Assembly (NCBI GenBank): GCA_027257055.1
Contig: JAPVLO010000001.1
Span: 16,038,501-16,102,500 of the forward strand
Source of the DNA: Cephalopachus bancanus
Lineage: Eukaryota; Chordata; Mammalia; Primates; Tarsiidae
DNA length: 64,000 nt
Direction of reading: 5' to 3'
Under the pieces are notes generated by a model. It was not told where the DNA came from. It searched no databases and saw only the letters and a list, made by a program, of their open reading frames with translations. Below are positions 35,813 to 47,402 of this stretch, one piece after another. Made by a program: the position numbers and the translations under genes. Within the stretch, counting starts at the first letter, position 1. Each line of letters begins with the position of its first letter.

Positions 35813-36112
35813 GCTGGGCTCAGTGGCTCAGCCTGTAATCCCACACTTTGGGAGGCTGAGGTGAGTGGATTGCCTGAGCCCATGGGTTCGAGACCCGCCT
35901 GGGAAGCTTGGCGAGACCTCATCTCTACAATAAATCAAAAATAATTAGCCAGGCGTGGTAGTACGCAGCTGTAGTTGCAGCTACTTGGAAGGCTGAGACA
36001 GAAGGATTGCCGGAGCCCAGCAGGTCGAGGCTGCAGTGGCAGAGAGTATGCCACTGCACTCAAGCCTAGGCGACAGAGTGAGACTCCAACTCAGAAACAA
36101 AAAACAAAAGAC
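35813..36112 (+). repeat. Alu, derived type
   Basis: CTGGGCTCAGTGGCTCAGCC to GACTCCAACTCAGAAACAAA. ACTGGAAG on both sides (35805 and 36112) is a target-site duplication. Confidence 0.94.
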
Positions 36113-36472
36113 TGGAAGGATTGATAAAAACAAATGTAAAAACACACAAATTACCAATGTCAAAAATGAAAAATTTCAACTACTTCTACACATTTAACAA
36201 CAATAATGAAAGCATATTTTGAACAATGTCATGCAAGTGCTTTGACAACTTAGTTGTCCTTGAAAAACACAGTTTATCAAAACTGAGACAAGAAGACACA
36301 GAAAATCTGAAGTCTTTTTCTATTAAAGAAATTGATGTTTGTAATTTTAAATTTTTTTACAAAACAAAACCCAAACCCAGTGAATTCTTCCAGAACTACT
36401 AAAACAAAAAAAAAAATGCAGATTCAGACATAGATACAAATTTAATGGATTATTAAAGTGGAATTCTATAAC
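36113..36472 (+). repeat. L1 ORF2 fragment (reverse transcriptase start region)
   Basis: ACACACAAATTACCAATGTC, AATGAAAAATTTCAACTACT, AACTGAGACAAGAAGACACA and CAGTGAATTCTTCCAGAACT follow the order of the L1 ORF2 stretch that leads into the reverse transcriptase domain. It precedes, rather than follows, an endonuclease piece, so these are separate or rearranged L1s. Confidence 0.72.
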
Positions 36473-36751
36473 CGGGCTCAGTGGCTCAGCCTATAATCCC
36501 GTGCCTTTGGGAGGCTGAAGTGAGTAGATTGCCTGAGCCCGCGGGTTCGAGACCCGCTGGCCAACTTGGCAAGACCTCATCTCTACAATAAATCAAAAAC
36601 TAGCCGGGCGTGGTAGCACGCGCCTGTAGTTCCAGCTACTTGGAAGGCTGAGGCGGAAGGAGCCCAGCAGGTCAAGGCTGCGGTGGCCGGGAGCGGCCAC
36701 TGCACTCCAGTCTGGGTGACAGAGTGAGACACCAACTCAAAAAAAAAAAAA
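36473..36751 (+). repeat. Alu, derived type
   Basis: CCCGTGCCTTTGGG and GACCCGCTGGCCAACTTGGC. TGGAATTCTATA before and TGGAATTATATA after form the target-site duplication, within L1 sequence. Confidence 0.95.
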
Positions 36752-37456
36752 TGGAATTATATAATGTACTCAAATAATCTAAAAGAAAGTAGAAAAGAAG
36801 AAACAGAGAAACAAAATGCAAACAAAAACAAATAATGAATCCTCATTTTAATCATAACGATAATATTAAATGTTAATGTATTAAACACCTTAGTTAAAAG
36901 GCAAAGATTATCAGAATGAATTTAAAAAGCAAAGCCCCCTGCATGCTGTCTTCAAGAGTTATGCTTTAGAAATGAGGACATAGTTGGGGTGAAAACCAGT
37001 GATAACAAGAATATATTTTGTGAACAATTAGCATGAGAAGAATGGAATATCTATGCTATCATCAAACTGTATTAATTTCAGTAGACTTCAAGACAGGGAA
37101 TTAAGAGAACCAAAGATAAGGATACCTGATCCCAAACCAAGCAAAGTGGGGACCAAACTTCACCTTATAATGACTACTTGTATACCTAATCTTGAATTGT
37201 ACCCCACATCTTTAAAATTAAAAAATATATATATATACATATATATAAAGGGATGCAAAGGCAGACATTTCATAACGATAGAAGTCAGTTATTCAGAAAG
37301 ACAGCAATCATAAATGCGTATGCCTCATAACAGTTTCACAACAGATGAAGCAAGTTTTGACAGAATCAAAGGGATAGATAACTGTATAATCATAGTTGGA
37401 GATTTACACACCCGCTATCAGCATTTGATTGAACAACTAGACATAAAAAACATAAT
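36752..37456 (+). repeat. L1 ORF2 endonuclease region
   Basis: AGGCAAAGATTATCAGAATG (36900), CATGCTGTCTTCAAGAGTTA (36942), TTTCATAACGATAGAAGTCA (37268) and ATAATCATAGTTGGAGATTT (37385) correspond in order to the L1 ORF2 endonuclease domain. A (TA)n stretch lies at 37226-37250. Confidence 0.78.
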
Positions 37457-37744
37457 CAGCCGGGCTCAGTGGCTCGGCCTATAATCCCGCGCCTTTGGGA
37501 GGCTGAGGTGAGTGGATTGCCTGAGCCCACGGGTTCGAGACCCGCCTGGGCAGCGAGACCTCATCTCTACAATAAATCAAAAAAATCAGCCAGGCGTGGT
37601 AGCGCCTGCCTGTAATTCCGGCTACTGGGAAGGCTGAGGCGGAAGGATCGCCGGAGCCCAGCAGGTCGAGGCTGCGGTGGCCGGAAGCGGCCACTGCACT
37701 CCAGTCTGGGCGACAGAGTGAGACTCCAACTCAAAAAAAAAAAA
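37457..37744 (+). repeat. Alu, most derived type, in L1
   Basis: CGCGCCTTTGGG and GGGCAGCGAGACC. AAAAAACATAATCA occurs on both sides (37445 and 37739), an unmutated 14-base target-site duplication, so the insertion is recent. Confidence 0.96.
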
Positions 37745-38480
37745 CATAATCAAGAGAAGGGGAAAACAAGCCATAGGCTGCAAGAAAATATTCACAAAAG
37801 ACATATCTGACAAAGAACTGTTACCCCAAATATACAGAGAACTCTTAAGAATGTATGATAAGAGAATGAAAACCCCAGTTAAAAACAGGCGAAAGGTCTG
37901 AAAAGACACACCACAAAAAGATTTACAGATGAGCAATGAAAAGACACGCAAAGTACATCTTTTAGGAACTTGCAGATGACAGTAACAATTATGCTCCCAT
38001 GCATCTACCGGATGTATGAACATCTAAACACTGACATCACCAAACGCTGGCTAGGATGAGGAGTAACAGGAACGTCCGGTCGTTGCTGGTGGGAACACAG
38101 CTCGTCAGTCTCGTACAAAGCTGCGGTCTTGACCTCACTTCTGGGTATTTAACCAATCGAGGTGAAGACCTGTGTCCACACGTAAACCCACAATAACTAC
38201 TTAGAGCAATTTTTCTATAATCACCCCAAACTGGAAGCGACCAACACATCCTTTGGAAGGTGAATGGACACACTGTGATTCCGTGATAAGGAGAAATGCA
38301 CTCTCAAGTCACGAGGAAAAGGAGAAGGGGACACCGTCAATGTTTGCTGCCGAGTGGGAGAGGGCGGTCTTCGAGGGCCGCAGAGTATGTGATTCCAACC
38401 ATATCAGGTTCCGGAAAAGGCACAAAGCACAGGCAAGATGCCTGGGAAGTCTCCTAGCAGGTTTCAGACAAAGGTCTGTT
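37745..38480 (+). repeat. L1 3' end fragment
   Basis: AGGCTGCAAGAAAATATTCA (37776), GTTGCTGGTGGGAACACAGC (38082), CTCACTTCTGGGTATTTAAC (38134) and AACTGGAAGCGACCAACACA (38229) follow the C-terminal ORF2 and 3' region. The reverse transcriptase core between this and the endonuclease piece is missing. Confidence 0.78.
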
Positions 38481-38919
38481 GCTGGCCTTTTGTTCTGACT
38501 GGTCACGAGCTGTTTTGCAAAGTATCGGGTGTCTGCTCCAAGTTTTCCTCTAATTCCCTCGGCCAATTCATTTACACAATCATGAAAGAGTCCCTCAAGA
38601 CAGACTGAGATGTCACACAATTGAGGGAAATGTGCCATGTTAAAATTTTGTCTCCAAGAAAAAGGAATGCTGCTTTTCTCTACTCTCAGAGCCCGTCTGA
38701 TGTCAAGTACGGAGATCTCCCCCACACCGACCCATCTCCAGGCGCCAACGGGGATGGGGGGCTGGGAGGGGGGCATCCTACAATGAAGTCATACGCTGCA
38801 GGGAGTCCGTGCAGACCCCATGGATGCAGGCCTCGACCCACAAGACAGCTCCCACGCCAACCGCAAGGAGCAGTCCCAGTTACCTCCATTTCAACTTGGC
38901 TACAAACTGGGGGTTCCAA
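38481..38919. other. Unique DNA
   Basis: AT-richer first half without recognised family, then GC-rich. No gene. Confidence 0.4.
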
Positions 38920-39211
38920 CCGGGCTTGGTGACCCAGCCTGTCATCCCAGCACTTTGGGAGGCCAAAGTGAGTGGACTGCTTGCGCCCGCAAGTTTGAGA
39001 CCCACCTGGGCAACTTGGCGAGACCTCATCTCTACAATAAATCAAAAATTAGCCGGGCGTGGTAGCTTGCGCCTGTAGTTCCGGCTACTCAGGAGACTGA
39101 GGCGGAAGGGTCGCCGGAGCCCAGCAGGTCGAGGCTGAGGTGGCCGGGAGCGGCCACTGCCCTCCAGTTTGGGCGACAGAGTGAGACTCCGACTCAAAAA
39201 AAAAAAACAAA
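38920..39211 (+). repeat. Alu, early derived type
   Basis: CCAGCCTGTCATCCCAGCAC. ACAAACTGGGGGTTCC before and ACAAATTGGGGGTTCC after give a 16-base target-site duplication with one difference. Confidence 0.95.
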
Positions 39212-39730
39212 AACAAATTGGGGGTTCCCACTGCCCGCCCTTGGGTCTCATAATTTGCTAGGACAGCTTGCAGAGTTCAGAGAAGCTCTCCTGTCTACTG
39301 TTTATTCTAAAGCCTGCAGATGAAGACCTTCACAGGGAGGGTCCCGGGGCAGGGCGGGGCGCCCCTCGGGCATGTGGGGGTGTTCCCAGCTCTCCCGGTC
39401 TCGAGGTTTAGGGTTTCATGGGCATCTCCAGGGGTTGCCAAGGATCAGCTCGGTGTATCCCAGGTCGAGGCTGGGGTTGAGGGGCCTAGCGTCTCATCAA
39501 GGCTCCGTCTTCTGGTGAGCAGCTCCCAGCCACGGGCCACCAAGAGTCACCTCATCTGAACAAAATATGCTCCAGCACGCAGAAATTCCCAGGGGTCAGG
39601 AGCTCGGAGCCGGGAGCTGGGGACACAGACACGAGAACAAAAGACACTCTTAAGCACTCAGGAGGTTATAAAGGATTTGGACAGAGACCAAATGTTTCTT
39701 GTCATTTCACCACATCACGTCGCAAACTAA
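39212..39730 (+). repeat. Probable ancient LTR/interspersed repeat
   Basis: TACTGTTTATTCTAAAGCCT (39296), CCACCAAGAGTCACCTCATC (39537), GCAGAAATTCCCAGGGGTCA (39579) and GAGACCAAATGTTTCTTGTC (39683) follow the order of a mammalian interspersed repeat that I recall but cannot name with confidence. An ERVL-type LTR is the best guess. Its last part seems duplicated. Confidence 0.45.
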
Positions 39731-39886
39731 CTTTGCAAACGAAGCAGAATCATGAAAAGCCACGGCTCAGCCACGCACTAGAAGGAAAGATGAAAGTGTA
39801 TGTGTCTTAGAGATGCTTCTCCTCTACCTGTCACAATTCAGCCCAGAACTTTTAAACTTTTTATCTGGAAAACTTTGGACCACAGG

Positions 39887-40640
<754 letters not shown>

Positions 40641-40938
40641 TGCTTTTTGTTTTGTGTATTTATTCTTTGAGTCAGGGTCTCACTCTGTCGCCCAGGCAGG
40701 AGTGCAGTGGCACGCTCACGGCTACCACCGCCTCGACCTGCTGGGCTCAGGCCATCCTCCCGCCTCAGCCTCCCGAGTTGCTGGGACTCCAGACGCACAC
40801 CACCAGGCCCGGCTGATTTTTTGATTTATTGTGGAGGCGAGGTCACAGGCTGGTCTGAAACTCCTGGGCTCAAGCGACCTCCCGCCTAGGCCTCCCAAGA
40901 GCTGGGAGGACGGGCCGTGAGCCGGCACGCCCGGCCTG
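40641..40938 (-). repeat. Alu, left arm shortened
   Basis: GAGTCAGGGTCTCACTCTGT to GAGCCGGCACGCCCGGCC. The GTTGCCCAGG segment is deleted in the left arm (GAGGTCACAGGCTGG). Confidence 0.92.
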
Positions 40939-41386
40939 TTTTGCTTTTTAATTCTCAGCCTCTGTCTTCTGTGGCCCCACACAGAGCACTTGCTGCAGTG
41001 GCAGTAAAGACGCCTTGATGGTGGTGGAGTCTTTGTTCACGTGAAAATGGGAGACTTGGGGTGGGCTGGGCACCGCAGAGGGGCTGGCACCCCTCCTGGC
41101 AGGACAGAGCCCCAGCATCAGCAGTCCTCTGCCGGGTCCCTCCTAACCACCCCGGGCTCCCAAGCTGCTTCCACGACAGAGCCAGGCGGCAGATGGCCTG
41201 CGGTCACTGGGGCTTATGGCGTGCCCTGGAGGCCCCTCCCCCGCCTCGGTGGTCAGGGGCTGGGGGGAAGAGAAAGAGGCTTCAGGGACCCCCAAACCCC
41301 ACCCCAGGCTTGGGGGAGGGAGGATCCGGCAAGGTCACCGCGGACAGCCCAGGTGGCCTGGGTGTCCCAGAGAACACAGAGCAGGG
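40939..41386. other. GC-rich unique DNA
   Basis: No gene or repeat recognised. Confidence 0.45.
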
Positions 41387-41535
41387 CCGGGTGTGGAGAC
41401 TCGCGTCTGTAATTCTAGCTACTGAGGAGGCCGAGGAGGGAGGATTGCTGGAGACCAGGATTTTGAGACCAACCTGGGCAACCAAATGAGATCTGTCTGG
41501 GGGGGAGAAGGAAGGAAGGAAAGAAGGAAAGAAAG
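41387..41535 (+). repeat. Alu monomer with GAAGG microsatellite tail
   Basis: Right-arm-like start (GTCTGTAATTCTAGCTACTG) fused to a left-arm-like middle (GAGACCAACCTGGGCAACCA). The A tail is replaced by (GAAGGAAA)n. Confidence 0.82.
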
Positions 41536-42485
41536 ACGAAAGGCATGACCCATCGCTGCATGCCACCGTCCTCCGCGGGCTCCGGCCACGCGTGCTCCTC
41601 CCACCAAGGAGACTGGTGGGTTCTCACCGCTGCCACTCATCGGGGGAGGAAAGCCTCCCAAAGCCGCCTGGAGGTGGTATTTGAGGTATTTCAGGCTGTC
41701 TGCACTCGGGGCTGGACCCAGTTATTTCGGAATCTGAAGATCTTCGAAGGAAAGCAGAAAGCCCTGGAGCGTTCTGGGCCGGTAAGGAGCCCGGGGACTT
41801 TGAAGTTGCAAACAAGTTCAAGAGACAACCTGCACGAGGCTGAGTCCTGCTCTGTGGATTCCACACTGCTCCGCCCACGTCTTTCCCATCTGATTTTCAG
41901 CATCTCTTCCGAAGACCGGCGGTGGGTTCCCTCGTGTGGCGTCTGCACAGCCGACCTCCCTGCCTCCGTTCCCGGCAGGTCGGCATTTCTGTTCCGCCGC
42001 CTCGAGCTGGCGCCCGGTACCTGTCAACTGCTGATGCAGATCACCCAAGTTGCCAGTCCAGAGTGAGCGGCACGGGTGTCCCTTTCTGTTGTAGGCTTGT
42101 GATGGGGTGCAGACGAAAGCCAGCTGTGCCTGTCGGAAGGCTTCCAGCTGCAAGGGATGAAAAGCCCCAGGGCGCTCGGCCAGTCGAGAGAAGGGTCACC
42201 CCACGCCGCATCCAGGACAGGCAGGTCCAAGGCCCCAGAATTCAGGGACCTCAGAAGTCATGGTGCGTCCCTGCTCCACCCTGAAAGCCAGGCTCCCTCC
42301 CCCGGGGTAACCCTGGAACTCAGAGAGATCTGCTCTGTCTCCCCCGCTGCGGGACTGGGTGGGGCTTCCCTGGCAGGTCCCTTGTCCCCTCCGGAGAGCA
42401 AGAGGTGACAGCCAGTGCCTCTCGGTGTGCACCGTGGCCACGACGCTCCCCCTGCATGCTGTTCTTAAAAGTGGTCACGATTGCT
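41536..42485. other. Unique DNA
   Basis: A 173-codon plus frame (41545-42066) and an opposing 111-codon frame have no domain features. No element recognised. Confidence 0.4.
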
Positions 42486-42672
42486 TTTTATTTTTTTATT
42501 TTCGTTTGTTTATTTTGAGTCAGGGCCCCACTCTCACCCAGCTGGAGTGCAGTGGCACAGCATCATGGCCTCCGCAGCCTCGACCTCCTGGGCTCAGGCG
42601 GTCCTTCCGCCTCAGCCTCCCGAGGGGCTGGGGCTACAGGTGTGCGCCACCACGCCCAGCTAATCTTTTGTC
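42486..42672 (-). repeat. Alu right arm
   Basis: T-rich tail, then AGGGCCCCACTCTCACCCAG to GCCACCACGCCCAGCTAATC. The left arm is missing. Confidence 0.9.
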
Positions 42673-42679
42673 AATCTCT

Positions 42680-42782
42680 TAGGTTAGAGAGGAGAAAAGT
42701 GGGAGCACAGAGAGGTCAGGGAGCCAATGAGGCGGCATAACAGCGGCAGAGCCGGGTGCGAGCACCCCAGCAGCCCACACCT
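42680..42782 (-). repeat. MIR scrap
   Basis: CACAGAGAGGTCAGGGAGCC followed by AACAGCGGCAGAGCCGGGTG resembles the reverse MIR core. Short, therefore uncertain. Confidence 0.5.
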
Positions 42783-43236
42783 GCACGCCACACGCTTTGC
42801 CGCCCACGACCCACACCACACGAGGTTGTCTCCACGTGCCAGGACTGCGTCGTGGACCCGGGGCAGAGGCACGGGAGGTGTCACTCTGCCGCCCACCAGT
42901 TTTCTGAGCACTGTCTGATTTCTCCCGGGGTTCCCGGCTGGCTCCCACAAGGCACCGGGAGGCAAAGGCAGCCTGCTTGGGCTGTGGACACCTGGCCAGG
43001 CGGGACTCCATGCCCTGTGGAGCAGGCGACAGACAGACGAGCCCAGGCTTCTCTCCCGCCCGCTGTGCAATCAGAAGAGAGTCGAGAAACTGCAGACAGA
43101 GGCGCCGCCCCCAGAATGGTTCTCCAGAAGTTTTCCAAACCCTAGTCTCTTCTAGACAGAGCACCTGCCTAGCTGGCAGCCACCTCCACGCTGGGGCCCC
43201 TCCGTGGGAAAGTGGGCGGAGGCTTCAGGAACATGG
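42783..43236. other. Unique GC-rich DNA
   Basis: No gene or repeat recognised. Frames of 120-160 codons overlap on both strands. Confidence 0.45.
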
Positions 43237-43400
43237 GGCTTTTTTTGGTTGTGTTGTTTAAGAGGCAGGGTCTGGGTTTGTTGGCCAGCCTGGAGGGCTG
43301 TGACATGATCATCGAACTCCTGGACTCGGGCCGTCCTCCCGCCTCAGCCTCCAGAAGTAACTGGGACTACCGGCGCGCACCGCCACAGCCAAATAGTTCC
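43237..43400 (-). repeat. Alu right arm, diverged
   Basis: TTTTTTTGGTTGTGTTGTTT head and GACTACCGGCGCGCACCGCC end. Adjoins a further Alu. Confidence 0.82.
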
Positions 43401-43692
43401 GTTTAAGGTACAAACAAGGTCTGGCTCTGTCGCCAGGGCTGGAGTGCAGTGGCGCGATCACAGCTCATCGCTGCCTCGACCTCCTGGTGATTCCGGGCGC
43501 AGGTGATCCTCCTGCCTCAGCCTCCGCAGCAGCTGCTGGGGTACAGGGGCCACCACGCCTGACCAACGGCTGATGTTTTCCGGAGGCGAGGTCTCACTCT
43601 GCTGCCGGGGCTCCAGCTCCTGGGCTCAAGTGGTCCTCCGGCCTCGGCTTCTCCAAGCACTGGGGATTCAGGCGTGAGCCACGGCATCGGCT
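43401..43692 (-). repeat. Alu, old and diverged
   Basis: GGTCTGGCTCTGTCGCCAGG to GTGAGCCACGGCATCGGCTC. Together with the right arm before it, this makes a right-right-left arrangement. Confidence 0.88.
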
Positions 43693-44271
43693 CCAAACCC
43701 GTAACATTCAACTGGCTTACGGAGTAAAAGAGCCAGGAGGCTGGTGCTGACTCCCGGCTTGGGAGTGTCGCGGAGGAGACAGTGAACACAGGGCCAGCCA
43801 GGCGGTCGCCTGGGCGCCCCAGACCGACGCGCACCTGCCCAGGTGGCCTCCGTTGCTTTCCTTGCTCTGAGCTGGGAGCTTTCGGAGCCAACCCGGCCAG
43901 GGCTCCGGCCTCAGGTCCTCCAATCCCCTGGGGCGTGACCCGGGGAGGGCGTCCCAAGCCAGGCGGAAAAGATCTTCTCCGCACCTTTCTTTGGCGACAG
44001 CTCCAAGGCACCTGTTCGGCTCCGCCGAGCACCGAGTCATCCCTAGGGGAGAAGCACCTGTTTGGCTCAACCCAACCCCGAGTCATCAAGGCCCCATTTT
44101 GAACCAGCGTATTCTGTGCGGGACATGGGAGCTCGTTAACACGCTCCGGGTGATTCCAGGGTGTATGCAAGGCTGAGAGCCCCCGGGCCTTGGATTTAAA
44201 CCCTCAGCCCTTCCTAGGCGGTGCCCCCGGTGTGTCTCCCTCTGACCAGCCTGGGCCTGAAGCACAGTGTT
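43693..44271. other. Unique DNA
   Basis: It contains a diverged tandem piece near 44008-44085 (GCACCTGTTCGGCTC / GCACCTGTTTGGCTC, about 56 bp apart). No gene recognised. Confidence 0.45.
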
Positions 44272-44515
44272 GGCCAGGCACGGTGGCACACATCTGTAAT
44301 CCCAGCACTTGGGGAGGCTGAGGGAGGATCACTTGAGGCCAGAAATCCAAGACCAGCCCGAGCAATACAGCGAGACCTCGTTTCTTCCAAAAACAAAATT
44401 GTTTCTAAAAATTAGCTTGGTGTGGTGGTGCATGCCTGTAGTCCCAGGTAATTAGGAGGCGGAGGCAGGAGGATCGCCTGAGCCCAGGTCAAGGCTGTGA
44501 CGAGCCATGTGACTT
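44272..44515 (+). repeat. Alu, 3' truncated
   Basis: GGCCAGGCACGGTGGCACAC to GTGACGAGCCATGTGACTTG, then a G10-containing purine tract (44518-44560) instead of a tail. Confidence 0.9.
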
Positions 44516-44917
44516 GGAGGGGGGGGGAGAAGGAGGAGAAGGAAAGAGAAAGCAACGGAGACAGTGAAGCAGCAGGACGAGTCTCACAAAGGCAGGGGGT
44601 GCGGCAAAGCCTCTGGGCTCAGTGGACCAGACCCCGCCCCACCTTGCCAGCTCCGAGTTCCCTCTTGCCGAGAACCCGCTCCCCTCCACCTGCCCTGGGT
44701 TTGCTGCCGAGTCAGCACAGCATTGAAATGCCACCAGATCAATAAATTGCTCCTGTATGCTGCGGGCGGGGGCTTCATCCTCCCAGGTTCATGGTCACCA
44801 TCACTCTGGGATAGTTTCCAGGGGACAAAAGCTCAGTGCCAGGAGCCCCACCCCCCCAGCAGCCTCCAGTGTCCTTCAATGCCGGGACCCAGTGTCCTCC
44901 GCTCTCTGCTCCCATTT
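44516..44917. other. Purine tract and unique DNA
   Basis: GGAGGGGGGGGGAGAAGGAG at 44516, then mixed DNA without recognised element. Confidence 0.5.
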
Positions 44918-45208
44918 CTTTTTTTTTTTTGAGTTGGAGTCTCACTCCGTCGCCCAGACTGGAGTGCAGTGGCCGCTCCCGGCCACCGCAGCCTCGACCT
45001 GCTGGGCTCCGGCGATCCTCCCGCCTCAGCCTTCCAAGGAGCTGAACTACAGGTGCGCACTACCACACCTGGCTAATTTTTTGATTTATTGTAGAGATGA
45101 GTTCTTGCCAAGTTGCCCAGGCGAGTCTCAAACCCACGGGCTCAGGCAATTCACTCACCTTGGCCTCCCCAAAGCGCGGGATGACAGGCTGAGCCACTGA
45201 GCCTGGCC
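44918..45208 (-). repeat. Alu, derived type
   Basis: CTGCTCCCATTTC occurs on both sides (44907 and 45210), an intact 13-base target-site duplication. Right arm GGCCGCTCCCGGCCACCGC. Confidence 0.96.
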
Positions 45209-45288
45209 CCTGCTCCCATTTCAAAGCTTAACTCATCGAACCCTCAGGTGACTAAAAACAAGATAAATTAACTTAAAACATAGGCGCA

Positions 45289-45885
45289 GGCTGGGCATGG
45301 TGGCTCACGCCTGTAATCCCGCACTTCAGGAAGCCAAGGTGGGAGGATGGCTTGAGCCCAGCAGTTCAACACCAGGCCTGAGCAACACTGCAAGACCCTG
45401 TGTCTCTACAAATAAATAAAAAAATTAGCGGGGCAGCTGGGCTGGGTGGCTCCGCCTGTAATCCGCGCCTTGGGAGGCTGAGGTGAGTGGATTGCCTGAG
45501 CCCGCGGGTTCGAGACCCGTCTGGGCAACTTGGCAAGACCTCATCTCTACAATAAATCAAAAAAAATCAGCCAGGCGTGGTAGCGCACGCCTGCAGTTCC
45601 AGCTACTCGGAAGGCTGAGGCGGAAGGATCGCCGGAGCCCAGCAGGTCGAGGCAGCGGTGGCCGGGAGCGGCCACTGCACTCCAGTCTGGGCGACAGAGT
45701 GAGACTCCAACTCAAAAAAAAAAAAAAATTAGCAGGGCACGGTGGTGTGCCCCGGTAGCCCAGCTACTGGGGAGGCTGAGGCGGGAGGATCGCCAGAGCC
45801 TGGGAGACCAAGACTGCAGTCCACGATCACGTCCCGGCACTCCAGCCGGGCAACCGAGTAAGACCCCAAATCACCACCCACAGAG
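45289..45885 (+). repeat. Nested Alu: outer Alu split at the linker
   Basis: Outer left arm 45289-45435, inner derived Alu 45436-45727, outer right arm 45728-45885. AAAAAATTAGCGGGGCA before and AAAAATTAGCAGGGCA after are the target-site duplication. The site is the same Alu position as in the 33.2-kb nest. Confidence 0.93.
45436..45727 (+). repeat. Alu, derived type (inner copy)
   Basis: GGTGGCTCCGCCTGTAATCC and CGCGCCTTGGGAGG, with CAACTTGGCAAGACC kept. The right arm has GGCCGGGAGCGGCCACTGC and an A15 tail. Confidence 0.94.
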
Positions 45886-46338
45886 AGGCGTTTCGAGAAA
45901 AGCACACCAACTGTCTTCCCTGGGAGGCTCCCTGAAGTCCTGAGTCCTCTGAGGGCGGTCCCAAGGCTCCTGGGAACACCCCGGAATCACAACTCTTCAT
46001 TCCCCAGGAGCTCACTCAGGCCGGGGCACTGCGAGACCCCAGTGCCTGTGTCGGGAAGCTCACCCGGTAGCCGTTCCAAGCCTGCTGCGTCCAGGTGGCA
46101 GGCTTAGGGTCTGGCCAGCCCGTCGGGGTCCCAGAGTGTCCGTGCCACCAGCCCCAGAAAAGGGACTCCAATCGACAGACTCTTTTAGGCCTCTGGGCTT
46201 AGGGTCCATCTTCCAAGTTAGTTCCCTTGAAAGACAGGACCGCCCTGGACTGAGAAGGGCTTGCATGGCCCCGAGCAAGGAATTAGGCTGTCCCTTAAAA
46301 TTAGTTGATAGGAAATTAGTAACTAACGATTAACTAAC
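45886..46338. other. Unique DNA
   Basis: No element recognised. A TTAGT/AACTAA-rich patch lies at 46298-46338. Confidence 0.45.
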
Positions 46339-46417
46339 TCCTGGGGGCTCAGGCAATCCTCCCACCTCGGCCTCCCAAAGTGCTGGGATGACAGGCGTGA
46401 GCCACTGCGCCTGGCCC
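46339..46417 (-). repeat. Alu left-arm fragment
   Basis: GCTCAGGCAATCCTCCCACC to GAGCCACTGCGCCTGGCCC, only the start of the element. Confidence 0.88.
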
Positions 46418-46489
46418 AAAATCTTTCATAACAAAATATTGGTGGGAAACATTAACAAGCCAGCGAGCTGAGGCTCGAGCCGAGGCGCC

Positions 46490-46690
46490 TTGCTCCGGGA
46501 TCTGCGTTCATGGCCCTGTGCGGGGAGGCCTCCAGAGCAGGGAGGGGTCTGACCAAGTCCAGCTACAGAATCATCATGGGCCCCATGGGGAGCCAAGACC
46601 CAGCAGGCCAGCCCTCTCCTCCGAGGATTCAGAAGGAAGTGACTTGCCCAAGGTCAAGGTCAGGGTCCCACGGTGGCGGAGTCCCCCGCT
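46490..46690 (-). repeat. MIR fragment
   Basis: GAAGTGACTTGCCCAAGGTC (46635) with following GGTCAGGGTCCCACGGTGGC is the classical reverse MIR core. The outer parts are diverged. Confidence 0.62.
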
Positions 46691-47402
46691 TGGGCTCCCG
46701 GACACCGTGTGGAGGCGCTGAGCCACGTGCCGGCCTCCCATCTCCTGCGTGTGGGCCGCGGGACGGGCCTCGTGGACGGCTGGCATCTTGCCACCATGCG
46801 GCCTTGCCTCCGGGCGCCTGAGGACGGGCCTGGCGTCCCCTCCCGCGTGGATCGCTGTCCCCCACCCTCAGCAACGCTGCTCGAATACACACAGTTCGTC
46901 GAGCCCCCGGGAGCCTCCGAGGGAGCTCTTCCCCTGGAGTCGCAGCCTCTCGTGGTTTCCCTCCTTGTAAGCCCGTGGATTCGCACAGCACCGTCCTCCC
47001 AGGAGGTCAGGCCCCTCGCAGGTGCTGTCTCCGGCCTCCTCCCAGCCCGGGGCTGAGGCCATCGTGTGCCGGGGGCCACGGCAACAATCAGCAAGCTCAG
47101 AGGGCTCGGAAGACTCGTGGGTGACCACGGGGCATCCAGGGCCCCGAGAACTGCTCGTCACGCCTGGAAGAGGCTTTTTGTCCTCCAAGTCCTCTTCTGG
47201 TCTGGGGTGCAGAGGCACCCCCAGGGCACCGGGGGAGCCTGGAACTGGCCGTTCAGCATCAGGAGAACCACAGGTGGAGAAGACGGCGGACGTCGGGGAC
47301 ATGGCCAAAGTCACAAAGCTTGTTCGCCGCAAATCTCCAGAAAGACCCTGGGCTGCATGGGCCTTGAAAATTTCGCTTTTCAGTGGCTAGTATTTTATGT
47401 CC
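46691..47402. other. GC-rich unique DNA
   Basis: Frames of 120-154 codons on both strands without domains. No repeat recognised. Confidence 0.45.
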
